Below are positions 6,957-12,281 of a DNA stretch of 12,281 nt, one piece after another. A model generated the notes under the pieces. It made no database searches and was not told the DNA's origin. It was given only the letters and a program-made list of their open reading frames with translations. The stretch is from positions 1-12,281 of the forward strand of contig CAJQOR010000334.1 in the NCBI GenBank assembly GCA_905479965.1, read 5' to 3'. The position numbers and the translations under genes were made by a program. This DNA is from an uncultured Rhizobiaceae group bacterium (GTDB lineage: Bacteria; Pseudomonadota; Alphaproteobacteria; Rhizobiales; Rhizobiaceae). Within the stretch, counting starts at the first letter, position 1, and each line of letters starts with the position of its first letter.

Positions 6957-7603
6957 TAAAAGAAACCCTCAGTCAACGGAGGCGGCGTCATTTCCAATTG
7001 TTTTACTTCTTTAAATCCAAGTGGAACATGGGTAGCGGCAATTACAACACCACCCTTTTCCAGATAACTATTCGTCACTTGTGCAAAATTATCACTCGAG
7101 GATTTATCAAGTGCAGCTGTTGGTTCATCAAGCAACCAAACCGGGCGATAAGAAACAAATAATTTTGCCAAGGCAATTCGACGCCGCTGCCCTTGTGATA
7201 AAAACCCAAACGGCAGGTCCAAAGTATGCGACAGCCCCAACAATTCAGCAGCTTCTTGCGGCGAAATTATCAAATCCGCATGCGCCGATTGATCCTGACT
7301 CATTGTCCGTTGCCAAAAAGACAGATTTTCAAGCACGGTAAGCTCTGCCTTCATTGCATTTTTATGACCAATATAATGGCAATACTCGCACGCAGGCTTT
7401 GGTTCAACAGCATCACTTTGAATTTCAAATATACCGCTATCAATCGGCAGCAAACCCGCAAGCGCACGTAAAAGCGTGGACTTTCCAACACCATTTGGCC
7501 CTGAAATCGTCAATGATTCCGTTGGAACAAGCTCAAATGAGACATCTGTGAAGATAAGGTCTTCACCTCGCTTGACGCTTAAATTTTCAGCAAATATGCG
7601 CAT
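6956..7603 (-). CDS. ccmA: Heme exporter ABC ATPase CcmA
   Basis: Cytoplasmic ATP-binding subunit of the CcmABCD complex. The 215-residue product carries Walker A GPNGVGKST (35-43), the ABC signature LSQGQRRR (135-142), Walker B VWLLDEP (155-161) and the H-loop histidine H192 in ATHVPL. The segment YIGHKNAMKAELTVLENL between Walker A and the signature is the CcmA-typical form of the Q-loop region. ATG 7603 is preferred over a start 12 codons upstream because an AGAAGG box lies 6 nt before it and CcmA proteins begin close to this first beta strand. It is the first gene of the ccm operon; a 20-bp palindrome lies 23 bp before its start. CcmE, CcmF, CcmH and CcmI are not in the window and must lie elsewhere. 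Confidence 0.96.
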   Translation of the reverse strand: MRIFAENLSVKRGEDLIFTDVSFELVPTESLTISGPNGVGKSTLLRALAGLLPIDSGIFEIQSDAVEPKPACEYCHYIGHKNAMKAELTVLENLSFWQRTMSQDQSAHADLIISPQEAAELLGLSHTLDLPFGFLSQGQRRRIALAKLFVSYRPVWLLDEPTAALDKSSSDNFAQVTNSYLEKGGVVIAATHVPLGFKEVKQLEMTPPPLTEGFF

Positions 7604-7625
7604 CCTAAACCTTCTTGGCACTATA

Positions 7626-7645
7626 TTTTGCGTTACCACGCAAAA
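7626..7645. promoter_or_regulatory. Perfect palindrome before ccmA, candidate operator
   Basis: Arms TTTTGCGT (7626-7633) and ACGCAAAA (7638-7645) pair perfectly around a 4-bp centre, TACC. The element ends 23 bp before the ccmA ATG. The arms are neither followed nor preceded by a terminator-like T-run in the right place, so an operator for the ccm operon is more likely than a terminator. The regulator is unknown. Confidence 0.5.
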
Positions 7646-7800
7646 AATCCCGGAAATTGCCAGCCACCCTCTGGTCGAATTGACTAAAATTACCTATATA
7701 CCGCTTAGCAACGCACGCGACCCAGCGTTAATTCTAGTCAATGCCGAACAAGGTTATAAAGACCTTATGCGGATAGCGGAAGGGTCGTAACCGCTTTTGT

Positions 7801-7826
7801 TTAATGCTTTGTCTTAAAAGCATTAA
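7801..7826. promoter_or_regulatory. Perfect 10-bp inverted repeat in the ccmA-acnA spacer
   Basis: TTAATGCTTT (7801-7810) and AAAGCATTAA (7817-7826) form a perfect inverted repeat with a 6-nt centre, about 78 bp before the acnA ATG. No T-run follows on either strand, so it is not a usual terminator. It could be an operator or an RNA hairpin in the acnA leader. The rest of the 7646-7800 spacer holds no recognisable gene or clear promoter; the divergent acnA promoter must lie in this region. Confidence 0.45.
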
Positions 7827-7836
7827 CGCGCGCTCC

Positions 7837-7880
7837 AAGGTTTCAGCTAGGTTTCGACCAGGTTTTGGCCAGGGTTCGGC
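7837..7880 (+). repeat. Four tandem 11-bp repeats upstream of acnA
   Basis: Four head-to-tail 11-mers: AAGGTTTCAGC (7837-7847), TAGGTTTCGAC (7848-7858), CAGGTTTTGGC (7859-7869) and CAGGGTTCGGC (7870-7880). The consensus is CAGGTTTCGGC, each unit differing at one or two positions. The array ends 23 bp before the acnA ATG. The 11-bp period is close to one DNA helical turn, so bound proteins would line up on one face. Confidence 0.75.
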
Positions 7881-7903
7881 AAGAAAAAAGAAAGTGGGCT
7901 TTA

Positions 7904-10594
7904 ATGGCAAAGTCTCTCGATAGCTTTAATTGTCGCTCGATCCTCACCGCCGCTGGCAAAGAATATACCTATTTCAATTTAAAAACCGCAGAAGAAAATG
8001 GCCTTAATGGCATTTCAAATCTCCCATTTTCTATGAAAGTTTTGCTGGAAAATCTTCTGCGCAATGAAGACGGTCGCTCGGTGACCAAGCAAGATATCGA
8101 AAACGTTGCTGCATGGCTCGATAACAAGGGCAAGGACGGCAATGAGATTGCCTATCGTCCGGCCCGCGTCTTAATGCAGGATTTCACCGGCGTGCCCGCT
8201 GTTGTTGACCTTGCTGCGATGCGCGATGCGATGGTGAGCTTAGGTGGTGATCCTGAAAAGATTAATCCGCTTGTGCCCGTTGATCTTGTCATCGATCATT
8301 CTGTCATTGTTGATAAGTTTGGAACGCCAACTGCGTTTGCGCAAAATGTTGAACTTGAATATCAACGTAATGGCGAGCGTTACCGTTTCCTCAAATGGGG
8401 CCAGCAGGCGTTTCAAAACTTCCGCGTGGTGCCTCCTGGAACAGGTATCTGCCACCAGGTTAATTTAGAATATTTGGGGCAGACCGTTTGGACCAAAGAA
8501 GAAGACGATACAACCATCGCCTATCCAGACACATGCGTCGGCACCGATAGCCATACCACCATGATCAATGGTTTGGGCGTACTTGGCTGGGGCGTTGGCG
8601 GCATTGAGGCAGAAGCTGCCATGCTCGGCCAACCAATTTCCATGCTCTTACCTGAAGTTATTGGCTTTAAACTAAAAGGCAGCGTTAAAGAAGGTGTCAC
8701 CGCAACAGACATCGTGTTAACCGTTGTTCAAATGCTCCGCCAGAAAGGCGTAATAAGTAAATTTGTAGAATTTTTTGGCGATGGGCTAGATTCCATGACC
8801 TTGGCGGACCGCGCCACCATTGGCAATATGAGCCCTGAATATGGCGCTACATGCGGCTTTTTCCCAACAGATAATGAAACAATCCGATATTTAACAATGT
8901 CTGGCCGCGATGAAGATCGCATTGCACTCGTTGAAGCTTATTCCAAAGAACAAGGCATGTGGCGCGAAGGCGATGGCTCAGACATTGTCTTTACCGATAC
9001 GCTAGAGCTTGACCTTAGTGATGTTGTACCATCCATGGCTGGGCCAAAACGCCCAGAAGGCCGTATTTCACTTGATGGGATTGCAAAAGGTTTTGCCGTA
9101 TCTTTGGAAGAGGAATATAAAAAGCCAAACCAACTTGAAAATCACTATGAAGTTGAAGGTGAGGATTATGATCTTGGACATGGCGATGTAGCCATTGCTG
9201 CCATAACGTCCTGTACGAATACCTCAAACCCGTCGGTGTTAATCGCAGCCGGCCTTTTGGCGAGAAACGCGATCGAGAAAGGTCTAGATACCAAACCTTG
9301 GGTAAAGACCTCTCTGGCACCTGGCTCCCAGGTGGTGGCTGAATATTTAGAACAATCTGGCCTTCAAGATAGCTTGGATGCGATCGGTTTCAATTTGGTT
9401 GGTTTCGGCTGCACAACATGTATTGGAAACTCAGGTCCACTGAACCCACCCATCTCCAAAACTATCAATGATAAAGGCTTGATTACAGCCGGTGTATTAT
9501 CAGGCAACAGGAATTTTGAGGGTCGCATATCACCAGATGTGCAGGCAAACTATCTCGCCTCACCGCCGCTGGTTGTGGCCTATGCTTTGGCAGGCTCTGT
9601 GCAAAAGGATCTCACCGTTGAGCCACTTGGTCAGGACAAAGATGGCAATGATGTATTCCTGAAAGATATTTGGCCGTCAAACGCTGAAATCCAGGAATAC
9701 ATTATGAAATATGTCACCCGCGAGCTTTATGCAGCCAAATATGCGGATGTCTTCAATGGTGATGAAAACTGGAAGTCTGTGAAAGTGCCAGCTGGCAACA
9801 CCTATGCATGGGACGACAATTCTACTTATGTTCAAAATCCACCATATTTTGTTGGAATGGGCAAAGAAGCTGGCGGCACATCTGATATTCATGATGCACG
9901 TGTGCTTGGTCTGTTGGGGGATAAAATTACAACTGATCATATTTCCCCTGCCGGATCTATCAAAGCACAGTCACCTGCTGGTGAATATCTCATGGACAAT
10001 AATGTAGGTGTTGCTGACTTCAACCAATACGGCACACGCCGTGGGAACCACGAAGTTATGATGCGTGGTACATTTGCCAACATTCGTCTCCGCAATCATA
10101 TGCTTGGACCAAACGGCCGGGAGGGTGGTTACACAATCCACTATCCATCAGCGGAAGAAGTTTCCATCTTTGAAGCAGCTATGCGCTATAAAGAAGAAGG
10201 ACGTCCATTGGTCATCTTCGGCGGCGTCGAATATGGCAATGGTTCATCACGTGACTGGGCGGCAAAGGGAACCAACCTACTTGGCGTACGTGCGGTGATC
10301 ACACAAAGCTTTGAACGCATTCACCGATCAAATCTCGTCGGCATGGGCGTAATCCCATTCTGCCTAGAAGAAGGCACATCATGGGAAAGTTTAAATCTGC
10401 AGGGTGATGAGACTGTGACAATCGAAGGTCTGACAGACATCCAGCCACGCGCGAAGAAAACCGCTGTTGTGACCTATGCAGATGGAAGCGTGAAAAACGT
10501 TCCGCTGATCTGCCGCGTTGATACACTTGATGAGGTTGATTACATCAACAACGGTGGCATCTTGCACACTGTGCTGCGCGATCTTGCAGCTTAA
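7904..10594 (+). CDS. acnA: Aconitate hydratase AcnA
   Basis: Cytoplasmic 4Fe-4S enzyme that interconverts citrate and isocitrate in the TCA cycle; AcnA/IRP1-type aconitases can act as RNA-binding proteins when the cluster is lost. The 896-residue product matches the family's usual length. The three cluster ligands are visible: C437 in SCTNTSNPS, and C503 and C506 in GFGCTTCIGNSGP. Other signatures are TDSHTTMINGLGVLGWGVGG in the N-terminal half and, in the C-terminal swivel domain, GDKITTDHISPAG and EYGNGSSRDWAAKG. ATG 7904 (MAKSLDSFNC) is the standard AcnA N-terminus; a longer in-frame start at 7865 would read through the tandem repeats and is rejected. No strong Shine-Dalgarno is seen. It is divergent from ccmA and followed by a terminator. 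Three upstream elements suggest regulation. Confidence 0.97.
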   Translation: MAKSLDSFNCRSILTAAGKEYTYFNLKTAEENGLNGISNLPFSMKVLLENLLRNEDGRSVTKQDIENVAAWLDNKGKDGNEIAYRPARVLMQDFTGVPAVVDLAAMRDAMVSLGGDPEKINPLVPVDLVIDHSVIVDKFGTPTAFAQNVELEYQRNGERYRFLKWGQQAFQNFRVVPPGTGICHQVNLEYLGQTVWTKEEDDTTIAYPDTCVGTDSHTTMINGLGVLGWGVGGIEAEAAMLGQPISMLLPEVIGFKLKGSVKEGVTATDIVLTVVQMLRQKGVISKFVEFFGDGLDSMTLADRATIGNMSPEYGATCGFFPTDNETIRYLTMSGRDEDRIALVEAYSKEQGMWREGDGSDIVFTDTLELDLSDVVPSMAGPKRPEGRISLDGIAKGFAVSLEEEYKKPNQLENHYEVEGEDYDLGHGDVAIAAITSCTNTSNPSVLIAAGLLARNAIEKGLDTKPWVKTSLAPGSQVVAEYLEQSGLQDSLDAIGFNLVGFGCTTCIGNSGPLNPPISKTINDKGLITAGVLSGNRNFEGRISPDVQANYLASPPLVVAYALAGSVQKDLTVEPLGQDKDGNDVFLKDIWPSNAEIQEYIMKYVTRELYAAKYADVFNGDENWKSVKVPAGNTYAWDDNSTYVQNPPYFVGMGKEAGGTSDIHDARVLGLLGDKITTDHISPAGSIKAQSPAGEYLMDNNVGVADFNQYGTRRGNHEVMMRGTFANIRLRNHMLGPNGREGGYTIHYPSAEEVSIFEAAMRYKEEGRPLVIFGGVEYGNGSSRDWAAKGTNLLGVRAVITQSFERIHRSNLVGMGVIPFCLEEGTSWESLNLQGDETVTIEGLTDIQPRAKKTAVVTYADGSVKNVPLICRVDTLDEVDYINNGGILHTVLRDLAA

Positions 10595-10612
10595 ATCACG
10601 TCAAAAACAATT

Positions 10613-10640
10613 AAAAGCCGGGGCATTGCTCCGGTTTTTT
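10613..10640 (+). terminator. Rho-independent terminator after acnA
   Basis: The stem CCGGGGC (10618-10624) pairs with GCTCCGG (10628-10634), including one G-T pair, around an ATT loop, followed by six T. Four A precede the stem. It begins 18 bp after the acnA stop codon and isolates acnA from luxR. Confidence 0.88.
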
Positions 10641-10758
10641 GAGCATAAATATTTTCTTAGGCACGCGATGTGACATAATTTAAACTCACCGCAGCTCGCC
10701 AGAAATTACAGAAAAGACATAACTTTATACAAATAGTATCAGATGATCATCACATATA

Positions 10759-10798
10759 TATGCATGAGAATGCTTGCATATACATGAGAATACTTGCA
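10759..10798 (+). repeat. Two tandem 20-bp repeats upstream of luxR, candidate regulator-binding sites
   Basis: Unit 1 (TATGCATGAGAATGCTTGCA, 10759-10778) and unit 2 (TATACATGAGAATACTTGCA, 10779-10798) abut and match at 18 of 20 positions. Unit 1 with the next two bases has perfect outer arms TATGCA and TGCATA (10759-10764, 10775-10780). The pair ends 53 bp before the chosen luxR start. A 20-bp spacing equals about two helical turns. The remainder of 10641-10851 holds a GATGATCATC palindrome (10742-10751) but no clear promoter or gene. Confidence 0.65.
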
Positions 10799-10851
10799 CG
10801 TTAGTATTGTATTTTGCTAAGGGTTCTATGTATGGTTACCGGAACGCGACA

Positions 10852-11589
10852 ATGAATAATAATCCAAATAAGCAAGAAAAGCGACGCAAAGAGGTCTTTA
10901 ATGCGATCGTAGGCGCTAGAGATGTCGAGCAAGCTCTTTATCTTATTTGCGATCAATATCCAGTCGAGCACTGCACTTATCATTTCGCGCAAACAATTGT
11001 CTCTGAGCAAAATGTGGATGCACCGTTTGTACGAACGACATACCCATCCGAGTGGGTCGCACGTTACTTATTAAAAGATTATGTGAAGGTTGACCCCATC
11101 ATTAAAGAGGGAATGCTCAGGGCACTTCCCTTTGATTGGTCTGAGATTGAACCCAGCAAAGAGGCGATCGAACTACTTGTTGAGTTTCAATCGCACGGGC
11201 TCGGCGCAAATGGCTATTCCATTCCGCTAACAGATAAAAACAGGCGCAGAGCCTTATTTTCGTTAAATGCATCGCCGGGTGAGGATGCGTGGGTCGAGAT
11301 TGTCGAACAGTTCAAGGAAGATTGGATAGAATTGGCACAGGTTCTTCATAAAAAGGCGATTTACGAGCTATATGGAGATGTTGATCCTACCCCAACATTA
11401 AGTCCCAGAGAACTTGAAACACTTCATTGGACAGCATTGGGCAAAGACTACAAAGATATTGCGATTATATTAAATGTCTCAGAGCACACGGTGCGAACAT
11501 ATATGCGTACCGCGCGGATGAAACTAAATTGTTCTTCTATGGCTCAGGCCGTAGCAAAAGCAGGTAAGCTTCGTTTGATTACTCCATAA
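10852..11589 (+). CDS. luxR: LuxR-family acyl-homoserine-lactone-responsive regulator
   Basis: Quorum-sensing transcription factor. The N-terminal autoinducer-binding domain (about residues 15-170) holds the expected pocket residues: W68, Y72, D81-P82 and W96 in the spaced pattern of EWVARY, KVDP and LPFDW, and the glycine of HGLGANGYSIP near 116. The C-terminal GerE-type helix-turn-helix (about 183-236) reads LSPRELETLHWTALG then ILNVSEHTVRTYMRTARMKL. Length is 245 residues from ATG 10852, which has GGAA 7 nt upstream; ATG 10828, with AAGGG at only 4 nt, would add eight residues and remains possible. The luxI gene follows 105 bp downstream in the same direction. Tandem repeats precede it. 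The name luxR denotes the family; the true orthologue name is unknown. Confidence 0.93.
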   Translation: MNNNPNKQEKRRKEVFNAIVGARDVEQALYLICDQYPVEHCTYHFAQTIVSEQNVDAPFVRTTYPSEWVARYLLKDYVKVDPIIKEGMLRALPFDWSEIEPSKEAIELLVEFQSHGLGANGYSIPLTDKNRRRALFSLNASPGEDAWVEIVEQFKEDWIELAQVLHKKAIYELYGDVDPTPTLSPRELETLHWTALGKDYKDIAIILNVSEHTVRTYMRTARMKLNCSSMAQAVAKAGKLRLITP

Positions 11590-11606
11590 ATACCAAATTT
11601 AACTCC

Positions 11607-11656
11607 CACATATGTACGAGAACATTTGTGTGAATTTCCCAAATAGCTAGCATAAT
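11607..11656 (+). promoter_or_regulatory. Predicted luxI promoter with lux-box-like dyad
   Basis: Arms CACATATGT (11607-11615) and ACATTTGTG (11622-11630) pair at 8 of 9 positions around a 6-bp centre. Downstream is a -10 candidate CATAAT (11651-11656); the -35 position is weak (for example TTGTGT at 11626-11631). Transcription would start near 11663, placing the dyad centre at about -44, close to the -42.5 position typical of lux boxes activated by LuxR proteins. Confidence 0.6.
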
Positions 11657-11661
11657 TCATT

Positions 11662-11688
11662 ATCCCCCAATAGGAAAACAAAGGGGAT
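11662..11688 (+). promoter_or_regulatory. Hairpin that may hide the luxI ribosome binding site
   Basis: ATCCCC (11662-11667) and GGGGAT (11683-11688) are perfect 6-bp complementary arms around a 15-nt loop. The 3' arm contains the AAGGGG Shine-Dalgarno (11681-11686) for the TTG start at 11695. In the mRNA the hairpin could limit luxI translation. Arms this short can arise by chance. Confidence 0.4.
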
Positions 11689-11694
11689 CCAAAA

Positions 11695-12281
11695 TTGTTT
11701 CTCACACTTCAAGCACATGAATATCATAAATACCCATCGCTGCTGGTTCAGATGTTTAAACTTCGCAAAAAAGTGTTTTCAGATCAGTTAAACTGGGATG
11801 TTCCTGTTGACGGAGACTGCGAAAAAGACAGCTATGATGAGTTAAACCCGGTATATTTATTGTGGTGTAATGAGAAGAAAACTAAACTCTATGGCGTTGT
11901 TCGTCTTATGCCAACAACTGGCCCTACCCTGCTTTATGATGTCTTTCGTAAAACATTTCCAGATATTGTAAGTTTCGAAGCACCTGGGATTTGGGAAGGT
12001 ACACGCATGTGCATTGATCATAAGCTTCTTTCGAAAGACCACCCCGAAATTGAACCAGGACATGCGTTTAGCATACTTTTGCTCGTCTTGTGCGAAGTTG
12101 CCATTAAACATGGCATTCATACGATGGTGTCAAATTATGAACCGCAAATGAAGCGTGTTTATCGCCGCAGCGGTATTGAGGTCAACGAATTGGGACGATC
12201 TTCTGATTACGGGAAGTATCCAGTATGTTGCAGCACTTTTGAAGTTTCAAAACAAGTTTTGACAAAAATGCGCAAAAAGAT
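11695..12281 (+). CDS. luxI: Acyl-homoserine-lactone synthase, LuxI family (3' end cut by window)
   Basis: Makes N-acyl-homoserine lactone from S-adenosylmethionine and an acyl donor; the signal would be read by the adjacent LuxR. Visible length is 195 residues, near the family norm of 200-220, with no stop before the window edge. The invariant LuxI residues are present: R24, F28 and W34 in FKLRKKVFSDQLNW, D45 and D48 in KDSYDE, R70 in GVVRLMPTTGP, and E101 and R104 in WEGTRMCID. The frame is closed upstream by a stop at 11671-11673, and no ATG or GTG occurs before residue 20. TTG 11695 is therefore the start; it has AAGGGG 8 nt upstream and restores the LTLQAHE N-terminus typical of LuxI. 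The acyl chain made cannot be predicted. An adjacent CC pair lies at residues 178-179. Confidence 0.94.
   Translation, partial: MFLTLQAHEYHKYPSLLVQMFKLRKKVFSDQLNWDVPVDGDCEKDSYDELNPVYLLWCNEKKTKLYGVVRLMPTTGPTLLYDVFRKTFPDIVSFEAPGIWEGTRMCIDHKLLSKDHPEIEPGHAFSILLLVLCEVAIKHGIHTMVSNYEPQMKRVYRRSGIEVNELGRSSDYGKYPVCCSTFEVSKQVLTKMRKK

Noticed and set aside
7680..7700. TTGACT and TATATA as an acnA promoter.
   Set aside because: The spacer is only 9 bp, far from the 16-18 bp needed; the two boxes do not form one promoter.
7476..7790. Plus-strand open frame of 104 codons across the ccmA start and spacer.
   Set aside because: Half of it is antisense to ccmA, and no ribosome binding site or recognisable domain supports it.
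7865..7903. Upstream GTG start adding 13 residues to AcnA.
   Set aside because: The extension translates the repeat array and lacks a ribosome binding site; the MAKSLDSF start matches the usual AcnA N-terminus.
10759..10798. The two tandem 20-bp repeats as a CRISPR remnant.
   Set aside because: The units abut with no spacer, there are only two, and no cas gene is present.
11857..12120. Minus-strand open frame within luxI.
   Set aside because: It is the reverse complement of clear luxI coding sequence; no promoter or family match supports it.

Overview
The window reads as a chromosomal segment of an alphaproteobacterium, most likely from the Hyphomicrobiales (Rhizobiales). This is inferred from gene content and protein style: FtsY, YciB/IspZ, a split ccmABCDG cytochrome c maturation cluster, AcnA and a LuxR/LuxI pair. 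The base composition looks moderate rather than GC-rich, which would suit a marine or host-associated lineage, but genus cannot be called from the sequence alone. No transposase, integrase, rRNA, intact tRNA or CRISPR array was seen.

Layout, left to right. (1) 2-1063 (+): 3' part of ftsY, the SRP receptor, closed by a strong and probably bidirectional terminator. (2) 1130-1416: a gene-free spacer with three consecutive inverted repeats. (3) 1417-2055 (+): yciB/ispZ, a septation and envelope membrane protein. (4) 2059-3270 (-): an MFS transporter. It is divergent from (5) 3424-4750 (+): an arsR-type repressor gene overlapping a COG0701/ArsP-type permease gene. A palindrome sits on the predicted arsR promoter. 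(6) 7603-4740 (-): ccmA-ccmB-ccmC-ccmD-ccmG, a tight operon for heme export and thiol reduction in c-type cytochrome assembly. (7) 7904-10594 (+): acnA, divergent from ccmA. The shared upstream region holds a 20-bp palindrome, a 10-bp perfect inverted repeat and four tandem 11-bp repeats. A terminator follows. (8) 10852-11589 (+) luxR and 11695-12281 (+) luxI, the latter cut by the window edge about where the gene should end: an acyl-homoserine-lactone quorum-sensing pair.

How the parts work together. The ccm block and acnA are housekeeping genes for respiration and the TCA cycle. The MFS/arsR/permease block looks like a small metalloid or organoarsenical resistance cassette placed between yciB and ccmG; its ends nearly touch or overlap the flanking genes. 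The luxR-luxI pair is a complete sensing circuit. A 20-bp tandem repeat precedes luxR, and a dyad located where a lux box should be precedes luxI, suggesting autoinduction. The luxI ribosome binding site may also be held in a hairpin ahead of a TTG start codon.

The most promising undescribed elements are regulatory: the luxR tandem repeats, the luxI promoter and leader, the 11-bp repeat array in front of acnA, the structured ftsY-yciB spacer, and the arsR operator paired with a two-cysteine ArsR.
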